64,000 nt of DNA from Marimicrobium sp913061115. Lineage in GTDB: Bacteria; Pseudomonadota; Gammaproteobacteria; Pseudomonadales; Halieaceae. Numbering within the stretch: position 1 is the stretch's first letter; the number at the start of each line of letters is the position of its first letter. The notes beneath the pieces were generated by a model that saw only the letters and a program-made list of their open reading frames with translations, ran no database searches and was not told the origin of the DNA. Location of the stretch: assembly GCF_047729875.1 (NCBI RefSeq), contig NZ_CP159826.1:3286001-3350000 (forward strand), written 5' to 3'. The position numbers and the translations under genes are program-made. Positions 54,186-63,704 of the stretch are shown one piece after another.

Positions 54186-55946
54186 TTGACAATACCGCAA
54201 ATTGATCCTGGAACGCGAGCTTTACGAGATGTGAGCTCGGGCTCGATCACTCCGATAGCCTGGGGGTTTACGGCCCTCTATGGCCTACTCACTATCATCC
54301 ATCCGTTTGCTCTTTCCGGTGACGAGCGTATGTCCGTGGTTGCGGCTGTTTCGTCGATAATGTCTGCCGCCGTTGCTCTAACGTGGAAAAAGAACCCACG
54401 ACCGGATCTGGCTTCCCTGATGCTTACCCTGCTGGCCTGTATCGCGCTAGTCAATACAGTACTGCACCTCGCCTTGTTCCAAGAGGCCGTCGACACAACC
54501 AACTTTGTCGTCCTGATTTTCGGCTTAGGCCTGACAATGCTGTCGAGAATAGCGTTCTATTCTATCTTAGCTCTCGCCGTTGGGTCATGGGCCACAATCG
54601 TCGTCACTTTCGATATCCCTGAATCTTCCGAATGGGGCTGGTTTCTTTTTTTCGCTTGCTTCACCAGCGGTGTCCTCCAAGAGCAGCGAATTCGTTCAAT
54701 ACGCGCCGCCGGAGTGCGGGAGCAACTGCTGCTCGCTTTGGAAGGAGAGGCGCTAAAAGAGGAGCACTTAAAGAGTCTCGGCGTGCTCGCGGGAGGTGTC
54801 GCACATGACTTCAACAACCTTTTGATGGTTATACTCGGCAATATCGAGTTACTGCAAGAATCGCAAGCCGCTTCCAATGAGACCCAAACGCGCCTCAAGT
54901 CCATGATGCAGGCCGGCCTCCGGGCGAAAGACTTGGCACAGCAGATGCTTGCCTATGCGGGGAGAACGCACCGCAAAACTCAAACGGTGGACCTCGCCTT
55001 CTTTGGATCTGAAATCGATGGCGACTGGGCCCACGATCTGCTCGAGGGCATCGAAGTTACCTTCGATATTGAACAGGGCCGCGTTTTTGCTGTAGAGGTT
55101 GATCCAACTCAAATCCGTCAGGTTGTCCTCAATCTGCTGACCAATGCACGTGATGCAGGTGCGACTAGAATCACTATTGCATTAGGATCAGCAGAACACC
55201 TCAAACCTTCATGGTCGGTCGTGCCGGAAGACTGGAAGATAAACTCAACACTCGAGAATTCTGGTTGCCACTGGCTCGAGGTTAGAGACAATGGCTCCGG
55301 CATGCCTGCAAGCGAGATAGTCCGAATTTTTGAACCGTTCTATACAACACGGGAAATGGGCACAGGGCTGGGGCTCGCCGCGTCAAGGGGCATCATGAAT
55401 GCGCATCTAGGCGACTTGACGGTCGAGTCGCAGTTAAGCCACGGCAGTCAATTTCGCCTGCTGCTGCCTCGATCGGAGAATCAGCCGGAGCCGATTTTGA
55501 GCGAAGCACTTGGCCGGCTGAAAACTGTTCCAGAGGAAACAAAAGTATTGTTAATTGAAGATGAAGCGCTCGTTGCAGAACTGACCATCGCAATGCTCGA
55601 ACGGAGTGGACGTGAGGTACAGTGGCTCGACAGCTTGGCTGCTTTTCAGCGCGACCTTCCTTCAATTGATCTTGAACAGTTCGAACTCGCTTTGATCGAT
55701 GTCACCCTGGGCGACGGCAGCGGGTTCGACGCTGCGACGTTGTTGCGCAGCCGACGTCCCAACCTGCCCATCGTTCTTGTCAGTGGCTACGACGCTCGGA
55801 ACGTACTGGACGGCCAGCGCCTTGATGATTCTGTGGAGTTCTTGTCAAAACCATTCTCGCGCAGCACGCTTCAAACTTCGATCGAGAACGCCATCGAGCA
55901 GGCAGGAAGTTTAAAGACTGAGAGAACGTCGTCGACATCAACTTGA
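54186..55946 (+). CDS. Hybrid sensor histidine kinase with receiver domain
   Basis: 586 residues from TTG 54186 (TGGAG ahead). About six N-terminal helices (residues 20-160) with little periplasmic sequence. The HisKA box is LAGGVAHDFNNLLMVILGNI (phospho-His near 207). The ATPase domain has N-box QVVLNLLTNARDA, DNGSGMP and FYTTREMGTGLGLA. The receiver domain at ~455-575 has IEDEA, phospho-Asp in ALIDVTLGDGSG (~504), VSGYD and Lys in LSKPF. The sensory part is a membrane bundle, so the signal may be membrane-borne. No partner DNA-binding regulator nearby. Confidence 0.93.
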   Translation: MTIPQIDPGTRALRDVSSGSITPIAWGFTALYGLLTIIHPFALSGDERMSVVAAVSSIMSAAVALTWKKNPRPDLASLMLTLLACIALVNTVLHLALFQEAVDTTNFVVLIFGLGLTMLSRIAFYSILALAVGSWATIVVTFDIPESSEWGWFLFFACFTSGVLQEQRIRSIRAAGVREQLLLALEGEALKEEHLKSLGVLAGGVAHDFNNLLMVILGNIELLQESQAASNETQTRLKSMMQAGLRAKDLAQQMLAYAGRTHRKTQTVDLAFFGSEIDGDWAHDLLEGIEVTFDIEQGRVFAVEVDPTQIRQVVLNLLTNARDAGATRITIALGSAEHLKPSWSVVPEDWKINSTLENSGCHWLEVRDNGSGMPASEIVRIFEPFYTTREMGTGLGLAASRGIMNAHLGDLTVESQLSHGSQFRLLLPRSENQPEPILSEALGRLKTVPEETKVLLIEDEALVAELTIAMLERSGREVQWLDSLAAFQRDLPSIDLEQFELALIDVTLGDGSGFDAATLLRSRRPNLPIVLVSGYDARNVLDGQRLDDSVEFLSKPFSRSTLQTSIENAIEQAGSLKTERTSSTST

Positions 55947-56102
55947 AGGGGGGTTCACGCAGGTAGCCTCCCTTCGCAACGGCTATAGTTGGCAATGTGT
56001 TGGTGACCCTGCCGTCACTTGTGCTTGTGCCCGTCGCATTTTTACTGATGGCCAGATCCAAGCCTTTTGATGTTCCGCCACTGGCGTAAACCGAACGACG
56101 CT

Positions 56103-58106
56103 TTATCCATCGCTATTGATGTCGACGGCAATCTCCGAATCTTGATTGATGAGCAGGAAGCTGTTCCGTTGTACCTGAAACTCCTGCGCCTGCTTTTGTC
56201 CGAACCATTGAACCCTCAGTCCGAAAATACCATCTACATCACCTAATCCAAAGTGCAAAATGTGAGTATCCTGACTGCGACCGTATGCCGGACCCACTTC
56301 ACGGTACCCCATTAACTGACCGTCGCTATCGTATAGTTCTACCTGCGCACCAATGGCGTCTCTGTTGGTAGTGCTTCCCTGCAGTTCCAACATCAAGTAG
56401 CCATTGGTCTTTGTCGAAGTATTCAGCCAGTACTGGTATGGCCCTCGATGGGAAGGCAGGAGGCCTCGCCCGTTGGTTGAGAATAGGTCTGGCAGACCGT
56501 CATTGTTGAAGAAGCCCTGTACGATCAGGTCAGCCCTAAATATATCGTCTTCAGAATTCACCAAAATGTCATGCCGAGTGAACTCCAGGCCACCGTGGTT
56601 CAGCACGATAAATGGCGTGCCGTTTTCCTTGCCATAATCGCGTGACCTGACCCCCACAATGTCAACCCACCCGTCATTGTTAAAGTCCCCCGACGTCACA
56701 TCGTTTACCCAGTAGTAGTGCTCCGGGAGATCAGTGCGAAGAATTTTCCAGTCACTACCGGCCTCGTTTATAACGATATAGTCCTCTACCATCCTTGGCG
56801 AGTTTTTTTCTAGCGCTTCTTTGCCCCTCATTTCGATCCCTTCAGAAGAAATGATCCCTTTCGCGTCAGTCGCGACATCTGCGGCATGTGTCCAGCGGAC
56901 ATTCCACAACTGACTCTGCGTGTCGAACCAGATATAGCTGCCCGGTTGGTCAAATCGATCGGGACGACCGACAGCTTCGGCTCTGGTTATTTTACCGGTG
57001 CGGCTCGGTGGGTTAGCCTTAGCTGCTCCAAGATAGATATCTGAAGCGTCGGTACGAGCTTTCGATAGGCCAGACAGATGCTCGACAAAATTAATCGTCA
57101 ATGTATCTGATTTTGTGGAAAAAACAATCTGGTCATAGTCGTCGCCATCCTGTCCCAGAATAACAAAATGAATTTCCTTTTCGTTGTTTTCTACATTGTC
57201 TGAATCGGTATGCCCGCTAATGCCGCCAAGATAGAGGTCCAGGTAGCCGTCGTTATTCAGATCTGCTGCGGTAGCCGACTGCACCTGCTTGATCATGTCG
57301 AGAGCAGAAGGACGGTGTATGTACAGTCCCTCCTGATTTTCATAGAGCTTTACCCGTGTTTGGCCGAGCCTAAGAAAGTCTGAGTCTCCGTCTCTATCAA
57401 AATCAAAAAACATGTCCATGCCATTAGATTCGAATGGTTGGTGCAAGGACGAACCTTCATTCGGCTCCAGCGAAAAACTATCGGTGCTACTGGCGTTGGT
57501 GAAGTAAAGATTAGTAGAGCCCTCCCTGCGCTTATGCAAGGCTGTAAGGTATAGATCCACTCTCTCGCTACCTTGCTCTGGAACCGGCAAAAACTGGCGT
57601 GAGCGCCAGCCGGGATACCCAATCACATTACTAGACGGGTCTCGGGAGAAATGAAAAACACCTGTTTCTTCCAGTTGATTTTTGTAGGCTTCATTACTCG
57701 TGCCTTTACCAACGCCGTCCCTGCCACCACCGGCATAGACAAAGTCACGATCACCGTCATTATCTATATCCAAAAAAGTATAGCCGTGTCGGTCCCCGCG
57801 ATTATTAATGGGCACAAGGCTACTTGCATCACTGAATCCATTTTTACTATTGACGTACAGTGACGGAGGGTAGCCGTGGTTGCCGACAAAAATATCATCT
57901 CGGTTGTCATTATTAATATCTACAGCGGCTGCCGAAAAGCTAGGCGAGTACTTGAGAAATCCAGCCCTCTGCGTGTGATTCTCAAACGTCACGGTTGCAT
58001 GTACTCGAGCAGCAGGTTGTTTCTTAGATGCAACAAGAAAGCTATAAGTGCCGAACGATATACCTGCTACGACAACGGAAAGAAAAAAGACTGCGCTTTT
58101 ATTCAT
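56103..58106 (-). CDS. FG-GAP/UnbV repeat protein, membrane-anchored
   Basis: 667 residues from ATG 58106. An N-terminal signal or anchor (residues 5-28) precedes a beta-propeller with calcium-binding FG-GAP motifs: DINNDNRDDIFVG, DIDNDGDRDF, DFDRDGDSDF, DLNNDGYLDL and DFNNDGWVDI. The C-terminal part (GAQVELYDSDGQLMGYREVG, LRVQWFG) is an ASPIC/UnbV domain. Such proteins are exported and may bind partners or polysaccharides; no enzyme function is known. Stands alone on the minus strand. Confidence 0.9.
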   Translation of the reverse strand: MNKSAVFFLSVVVAGISFGTYSFLVASKKQPAARVHATVTFENHTQRAGFLKYSPSFSAAAVDINNDNRDDIFVGNHGYPPSLYVNSKNGFSDASSLVPINNRGDRHGYTFLDIDNDGDRDFVYAGGGRDGVGKGTSNEAYKNQLEETGVFHFSRDPSSNVIGYPGWRSRQFLPVPEQGSERVDLYLTALHKRREGSTNLYFTNASSTDSFSLEPNEGSSLHQPFESNGMDMFFDFDRDGDSDFLRLGQTRVKLYENQEGLYIHRPSALDMIKQVQSATAADLNNDGYLDLYLGGISGHTDSDNVENNEKEIHFVILGQDGDDYDQIVFSTKSDTLTINFVEHLSGLSKARTDASDIYLGAAKANPPSRTGKITRAEAVGRPDRFDQPGSYIWFDTQSQLWNVRWTHAADVATDAKGIISSEGIEMRGKEALEKNSPRMVEDYIVINEAGSDWKILRTDLPEHYYWVNDVTSGDFNNDGWVDIVGVRSRDYGKENGTPFIVLNHGGLEFTRHDILVNSEDDIFRADLIVQGFFNNDGLPDLFSTNGRGLLPSHRGPYQYWLNTSTKTNGYLMLELQGSTTNRDAIGAQVELYDSDGQLMGYREVGPAYGRSQDTHILHFGLGDVDGIFGLRVQWFGQKQAQEFQVQRNSFLLINQDSEIAVDINSDG

Positions 58107-58187
58107 CGCTCGGGACCTGACCAATTGAACACACTAAATAATCTACGAATCGTATGATAGTAGACCGGAGCTGTCTATCCAACAATG

Positions 58188-58424
58188 TCAGACCAGTGAC
58201 ATCCAGTTGGAGAGCACCATCAGACCTAGCAATATTGCAACAATCAATATCACCATACCAATTCGATGCCGAGCGAACGATCCGGTGAATCGGGCAGCCA
58301 CCCGCCAATACACAGGCGCACGAGTGGCAGCGTGATCCAAGACACCGCCGCTACCCCTAGAATGTTGCTGACTAAAAGTTTCACGGCCCAAAAATCCCGA
58401 TAGTTTCAACTCCGCTTCTGCCAT
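58188..58424 (-). CDS. Possible small tail-anchored protein
   Basis: 78 residues. The first two thirds are hydrophilic; the end is a clear helix (GMVILIVAILLGLMVLSNWM). No family recognised and the ribosome site is poor, so it may not be a gene. The rest of 58107-58639 shows nothing else. Confidence 0.35.
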   Translation of the reverse strand: MAEAELKLSGFLGRETFSQQHSRGSGGVLDHAATRAPVYWRVAARFTGSFARHRIGMVILIVAILLGLMVLSNWMSLV

Positions 58425-58639
58425 GCGGCCTAGCCAATTTTTAAACTGCTGCTCACAACCGGGACGGACGAGCCGTGTGACGACGAATATGACTTCACCA
58501 CTGATTGATTCGATTTTTTTCCTTCAATTTACGGGGGCTCCCGCCGGAAACACCAGCACACACTTTCCAGCTCCAGATAAGGAAAAAGTTCGGCAATACC
58601 GAACTTCTTATATAGACCTCACTTACGAAAAATTTTTGT

Positions 58640-59578
58640 TTAGGTGATGGCGCCTGTCTCTGGCCCTTTCTTTACAATGTTAGTTGCCAGTGCAACCATC
58701 GATGCGATATCAGAAAGGTTAGCAGGTACAACCAGCGTGTTGGCTTCTTTCGCCAGATTGCCGAACTGCTCAATGTAGTCTTCGGCAACGCGAAGTTGCA
58801 TTGCATTTTCACCACCGGGTTCGCTGACGGCAGAAGCGACTTGGCGCAGTCCTTCCGCAGTAGCGGTTGCAATCGCAAGAATAGCAGCAGCCTGACCGTC
58901 AGCCTCATTGATCTGCTGCTCTTTTACGGCTTCTGACTGTTTAATCACGCGTATTTTGTCACCCTCGGCCTCATTGATCTTTGCATCGCGCTCGCCTTCA
59001 GACGTTAGTACTACGGCGCGCTTCTCGCGCTCTGCACGCATCTGTTTCTCCATTGCGCTGAGAACATCAGCGGGCGGGTTAATATTTTTGATCTCATAAC
59101 GCAGTACTTTTACGCCCCAAGGGTCAGAGGCTTTATCCAGCTCGGATACAACGTTGGAATTTATCGACCCTCTTTCTTCAAAAGTCCGATCTAGATCGAT
59201 CTTACCAATTTCGCTGCGCAGTGTGGTTTGCGCGAGCTGTGAAATAGCGAACACATAATCGGTAATGCCATAAGAAGCACGATCCGGCTCGAGAATCTGC
59301 AAGTAAAGCACGCCGTCCACTCCAACCTGCACGTTATCTTTAGTGATACAGACCTGTTCAGCAATATCGATCGCTAATTCTTTTAAGCTGTGCTTATAGG
59401 CCGCCCGCTCGATAAACGGAATCAGTATATGAAATCCCGCGCGTAGTGTACGACTATATTTACCAAGGCTTTCGATGACGAAAGCATTTTGCTGCGGCAC
59501 GATAACAGTCGTTTTTGCGAGAATAATAATAACGACAAAAACGACTGCCAATGCGACAATAAAAGTATTTTCAACCAT
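58640..59578 (-). CDS. Stomatin-like SPFH/Band 7 membrane protein
   Basis: 312 residues: an N-terminal helix (residues 4-24), then the SPFH domain: IVPQQNAFVIESLGKYSRTL, VGVDGVLYLQILEP, and the stomatin stretch DPWGVKVLRYEIKNINPP, then a long coiled coil (EKQMRAEREKRAVVLTSEGE) and a short hydrophobic end. This is the QmcA/slipin-2 group, oligomers that organise membrane microdomains and modulate proteases. Paired with NfeD downstream in evolution; here NfeD is 31 bases upstream in the same operon. Confidence 0.93.
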   Translation of the reverse strand: MVENTFIVALAVVFVVIIILAKTTVIVPQQNAFVIESLGKYSRTLRAGFHILIPFIERAAYKHSLKELAIDIAEQVCITKDNVQVGVDGVLYLQILEPDRASYGITDYVFAISQLAQTTLRSEIGKIDLDRTFEERGSINSNVVSELDKASDPWGVKVLRYEIKNINPPADVLSAMEKQMRAEREKRAVVLTSEGERDAKINEAEGDKIRVIKQSEAVKEQQINEADGQAAAILAIATATAEGLRQVASAVSEPGGENAMQLRVAEDYIEQFGNLAKEANTLVVPANLSDIASMVALATNIVKKGPETGAIT

Positions 59579-59609
59579 TTCCTTTATGCTCCTAGTTTTA
59601 GATTGGGTT

Positions 59610-60038
59610 TTATTTAATGATTAGATTGAGGCCGCTTACTTCTGAAATTTTTGCTTCAGTGTCGGCAGTGATATCGGTTGCACTGCGGTTGACTACGGTC
59701 CATGTGCTACCACGGTACTCTTGACGGCAACTTGCACCCGCAGCCAGCGGCGCTTTTAAACGAACAAATTCACCGACAGGCCCATCCTGATAGTCCGTGC
59801 CACGGCTACGTAGTTTCTCATAGAGCCGGCCGCGAAAAGCGAGCATGGTGACAAGCGATAACGAACCGAAAATTAGCCATTGCACCCAAGCCTCTAGAGT
59901 CACGCCACTTAGCAGCACCAGACCTGTTATTGCCGCAGCGATACCAAGAAACACTAGATAAAAGGCAGCATCTAAGAACGTCAGTTCCGATCCCAGTAGC
60001 ACGGCACCCAAAATCATCCATCCCCACCACTCCATTAT
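59610..60038 (-). CDS. NfeD-family membrane protein
   Basis: 142 residues from ATG 60038 (GAGGAG six bases ahead). Three to four helices (WWGWMILGAVLLGSELTFLD, FYLVFLGIAAAITGLVLL) and a C-terminal OB-fold (GPVGEFVRLKAPLAAGASC, WTVVNRSATDI). Short-form NfeD proteins partner with stomatin-like proteins, as this operon order shows. Likely role in membrane protein quality or microdomains. Confidence 0.92.
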   Translation of the reverse strand: MMEWWGWMILGAVLLGSELTFLDAAFYLVFLGIAAAITGLVLLSGVTLEAWVQWLIFGSLSLVTMLAFRGRLYEKLRSRGTDYQDGPVGEFVRLKAPLAAGASCRQEYRGSTWTVVNRSATDITADTEAKISEVSGLNLIIK

Positions 60039-60258
60039 CTGCTCCTCAAAAAGTGTGAGTGTCAATTTACTCGCTTATCCCTGCCCGTTATATTGCAGCC
60101 GGGCAGTAAACACCATCATATTGCATGCAGTATAGTCGAAATACATACGATGTGTTATGTTGACTGGCCTAGGCTGAAATCGTCAGGTCGCTCCGATCGG
60201 TCTAGGGAGCCCGAGATCAAATAGCGCGTGATAAGGTGGCGGCTTCCCGATGGGGAAG

Positions 60259-61155
60259 CTAGATGGGCCGATCCCCAATGATGGTGACACGATCCATCTG
60301 ACGGCGTTGTGGCCAGTAGTCGTTCACAGCGTAATGCTGAACGACTCGATTATCCCAAAAAGCAACACTATCCCTCTCCCATTTAAAACGACACTGGTAC
60401 TCAGGCACGCGGGCTTCAAGGAAAAGTCGACCAAGAAGCTCATCGCTTTCATTACGATCCATTCCCACAATGTGGCTGGTGAAAGGGGCATTTGCGTAGA
60501 GGGAGCGTGCTCCTGTTTCCGGGCTTGTGCGAACCAGTGGATGTTCGACCGCCGGAAATTTCGTTTGTTGCTCAGCAAGTTCCGCGGGAGCCAAGAAGCT
60601 GCCGAAGCTTTGCGTGAAATCGTTGACCGCACGCTTGCCCTCCAGTAGTTTTTTGGTTTCATCATCTAAACATTCGTAGGCTGCGACCATGTCGGAAAAC
60701 AGCGTGTCGCCGCCAATGTCTGGCACCACATGTGCACGTAAAACCGAACCCAAAGACGGGATCTCGCGCCAGCTCACATCGCTATGCCAGACGTTTTCGA
60801 CGCCCACCACCTTCTCATCTTTATCAAACCGGATAACCTCGGCATCAGGGGCGTCGGAAGGAATGAAGGGGTGTTCTTCAAGCTCACCAAAACCCTTAGC
60901 GAACTCCATATGTTGCTGCGAAGAGATGTTTTGGTCACGAAAGAAAATGACGCGGTAGGCGAGAAGCGCTGCATAAACCTCATCGAAGGTCTCCAAATCA
61001 AGTGGCTGGCATAGGTCCACTCCCCCGATCTCTGCACCAATGCACGGACTGAGCCGTTTCACGTTGATTTTCTTCCACTTGAGTTGGCCGAGCTGGTCGT
61101 TTCTTTCTTTGAGATAGTGACGAGGCCCTGGCGTGATGTTGTGTTGAGATTTCAT
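60259..61155 (-). CDS. TauD/TfdA-family Fe(II)/2-oxoglutarate dioxygenase
   Basis: About 298 residues from ATG 61155, chosen because GGAA lies six bases ahead and the domain starts soon after; earlier in-frame ATGs lie at 61167 and 61212. Double-stranded beta-helix enzyme with iron ligands His-x-Asp in WHSDVSW and the distal His in VVQHYAVNDYWP; the 2-oxoglutarate Arg is in RRQMDRV. The N-terminal ACIGAEIGGVDL-like stretch is typical. Hydroxylates a sulfonate, aromatic ether or similar small compound; which one is not clear. Confidence 0.9.
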   Translation of the reverse strand: MKSQHNITPGPRHYLKERNDQLGQLKWKKINVKRLSPCIGAEIGGVDLCQPLDLETFDEVYAALLAYRVIFFRDQNISSQQHMEFAKGFGELEEHPFIPSDAPDAEVIRFDKDEKVVGVENVWHSDVSWREIPSLGSVLRAHVVPDIGGDTLFSDMVAAYECLDDETKKLLEGKRAVNDFTQSFGSFLAPAELAEQQTKFPAVEHPLVRTSPETGARSLYANAPFTSHIVGMDRNESDELLGRLFLEARVPEYQCRFKWERDSVAFWDNRVVQHYAVNDYWPQRRQMDRVTIIGDRPI

Positions 61156-61253
61156 TTTCGATTCCATCGTGTTGAACGAGAGCTTTGGCTGAGACCGCCA
61201 TTGAGAGCTCAATGTACCTAAACTTTAGAGAGTATCCAAAGCCAATTCATTGA

Positions 61254-62477
61254 TTATTTTATACGCCTTAGATTGAGTGGTATTAGCAATATAAAAGACA
61301 ACCCTAATACGGCGATAAAGAGATAGAAGCTATTAGTGTAATCACCGTAAATATCAAATAGTTTAGCGCCTAGTATAGGTCCCGGCATCACCGACAATGC
61401 AATCACCGGCATCATGGCGCCCATTGCCCGTCCGTAACTCTTCATTCCGAAAACCACCGCAATCATCGCACCCCACACGGGCAACATGCCACCTGTCGCC
61501 AACCCCAGAAACAACGCAGCAACCAGCATAGTAGGATAACTAGGTTCGCTCGCTAAAATAGCGACACCGATAGCCGCTAATGAGATGGCCGCCCACAATC
61601 CATATTTAAGGTTAATACGGTCAGCGGCATAGCCAAACAGTAATTTCCCAATCAACCCCATCCCAGCCAGAGTAAATATTAAGGTCTTGGTTTTATCGCC
61701 CACACCAGCGCCTTGCATATAAGCGCCTATGTTAGTCAGCACTCCCGTCTGGCTCATAAATAGTAATCCCAAAGTTAAACCAATAAACCAAAACGCCGGC
61801 GTTGTAAGAATTTGTTTCACATTCAGGTCCGGCCCATCAGCCATTAGCTCGGCACTACTGAGGATAGCACTCGTGTTTGGAAGATTCGATTCCCCCACTA
61901 GACCTTTATCCGCAGGAAAGTTGCGCATTGTTAGATAGAGGTAAGGCAACAGCAATAACAATACGGTTATGCCGAAATAGAACATCATCTCGCGCCAACC
62001 TAGTTCAGTAATACCGCGATCGACTAAATAGGGTATGACCATTCCACCCAGCGAGGTCCCAACTGCGGCGATGCCCAGTGCACGCCCACGCGATGCCGAA
62101 AACCAACGGGCGACGACAGTCGAACCCGTTAGCGGTCCTAACAGGTTATTTGCTAAACAAATAAATACAGCAAATAATAATGAAAACTGTAATATATTTT
62201 CGCTTTTTGACAGCAAAATTAAACCGAAACCGAAAGCAGCAGCACCCACTACCATTAATCCACGAATAGACCATTTGTCCGCTAGCATGCCGATTAGTGG
62301 CGACACCAGTAACCCCAACCCAGTAGCCCAGGTAATGCCATACATCACTTCGGTTCGGCTTACGCCAAACTCGGCTTCAACTGGCATCACCATTAATGGG
62401 AAACCATAAGTGAAAAAACCAGTGACAAAAAATTGCGCTGTAAATGCGCCCGCGACTATCAGCCAACCGTAATACAT
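61254..62477 (-). CDS. MFS transporter, oxalate/formate antiporter-like
   Basis: 407 residues, 12 helices. The start YYGWLIVAGAFTAQFFVTGF and EFGVSRTEVMYGITWATGLG are typical of the OFA/monocarboxylate branch. The loop 2-3 motif is GMLADKWSIRG and ARWFSASRGRALGIAAVGTS closes the first half. It probably carries an organic acid. It lies ~100 bases upstream of the TauD-like gene on the same strand, so it may supply that enzyme's substrate. Confidence 0.88.
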   Translation of the reverse strand: MYYGWLIVAGAFTAQFFVTGFFTYGFPLMVMPVEAEFGVSRTEVMYGITWATGLGLLVSPLIGMLADKWSIRGLMVVGAAAFGFGLILLSKSENILQFSLLFAVFICLANNLLGPLTGSTVVARWFSASRGRALGIAAVGTSLGGMVIPYLVDRGITELGWREMMFYFGITVLLLLLPYLYLTMRNFPADKGLVGESNLPNTSAILSSAELMADGPDLNVKQILTTPAFWFIGLTLGLLFMSQTGVLTNIGAYMQGAGVGDKTKTLIFTLAGMGLIGKLLFGYAADRINLKYGLWAAISLAAIGVAILASEPSYPTMLVAALFLGLATGGMLPVWGAMIAVVFGMKSYGRAMGAMMPVIALSVMPGPILGAKLFDIYGDYTNSFYLFIAVLGLSFILLIPLNLRRIK

Positions 62478-62557
62478 TTATCTATCTACCTTTTATTATA
62501 ATGATGAGTCGTCAGCCTACTCGACGCATTCTGTTTTTAATTTTTATACGTGTGGCC

Positions 62558-63250
62558 CTAGGTGACCATGGCACGCCCCTTTTGTGCCAGAAATATTGTG
62601 TGCCGACTGCCCTTCCCAGGGCGAGCCCTTACGGTCCGGGCAACAGCGTGAAACCCACTTTTTTTCAATCGAATAAGAAATAGTGGGTCCGAGGCAGCTG
62701 ACCAAATAGCCAATGTACCCTCAGGACCAAGTGATCGATAAAGGGCGCTTAGTCCATCGACTGAATACAGCCAGCTGTTTTCAGAATGGGTGAGTCCCTC
62801 AGGGCCATTATCCACATCCAGTAAAATCGCATCAAACGATTGGCTATTTTGGGTCAATAGTTGCGCCACATCGCCGATGTACAGTCGCGTACGCTCATCT
62901 TGTAATGGCTGTCCTGCACATTCCCCCAGCGGCCCACGATTCCATTCTACGACGGCGGGTATTAACTCAGCCACGGTCACCTGTGCTGAAGGCAGAAGTG
63001 ACTTGAGTGCGGCGGCAAGTGTAAACCCCATGCCCAGACCGCCTACTAACACGCGAGCACGATCAATAGCGCCGAGGCGGGCGCAGCCGAGTTCGGCAAG
63101 CGCTTCCTCCGAACCATGCTCACGGCTATTCATCAGATCGCCCCGTATACCCGAAAGCCGGATAGAGAAGTCTTGCCCTCTCTGCGACAATTTGAGTTGC
63201 CCGCCGTTATTGGGTATGTCTGCAGTGCCTAGAACGGCCCACTGATTCAT
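62558..63250 (-). CDS. Spermidine-synthase-like protein
   Basis: About 230 residues from ATG 63250; the frame extends upstream without family likeness. The Rossmann methyltransferase-like core shows VLVGGLGMGFTLAAAL, VTVAELIPAVVEWN, YIGDVAQLL and FDAILLDVDNGPEGL. The polyamine-binding features of true spermidine synthases (GGGDG, Asp pair) are replaced, so it is better seen as a spermine/spermidine synthase-like or SAM-dependent enzyme of unknown substrate. Confidence 0.8.
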   Translation of the reverse strand: MNQWAVLGTADIPNNGGQLKLSQRGQDFSIRLSGIRGDLMNSREHGSEEALAELGCARLGAIDRARVLVGGLGMGFTLAAALKSLLPSAQVTVAELIPAVVEWNRGPLGECAGQPLQDERTRLYIGDVAQLLTQNSQSFDAILLDVDNGPEGLTHSENSWLYSVDGLSALYRSLGPEGTLAIWSAASDPLFLIRLKKSGFHAVARTVRARPGKGSRHTIFLAQKGRAMVT

Positions 63251-63704
63251 GCGGTCTCGCTGACTTTTGTTAATTAATGAGTAGTGAATTTTACCATGAA
63301 TTGGCAAAAAGGAAATTGACCGAGGGCCACGTATCAAGACCGGACGGTGATAGCTTCCTATGCGGACTTGGAAGCTCTCTAGATTTACCAACCCCAAGCC
63401 GATTGTCGGTCATACTGGCGGCCAGTAACGCTATCACGCTTCCTGTAGCGCGAGGGGCTTGACCAGCGCAGTCGAGTGCCCGACAAACCAAATGACGCGG
63501 TCGGTGGCACCCGGCTGACAGCGAGGACCGTCCGGGGTAATACCGCTTTGCAGCCCCCACCCATGATTTGTCGCTCAAGACACGCGGCCTAGTCAAAGGG
63601 CGTTCCTGGAAAACGTAAATTGCCACATTTCCATCATTTATTAGCTTGCGTTGGCGGCCAAGATGAGCTGCAATGATGGCAAATAATTAAACCGGAGCAG
63701 AATC
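63251..63704. other. Gap before the TonB-dependent receptor
   Basis: About 450 bases between divergent genes. Short frames only; no family likeness and no repeats recognised. It should contain promoters for both genes. Confidence 0.4.
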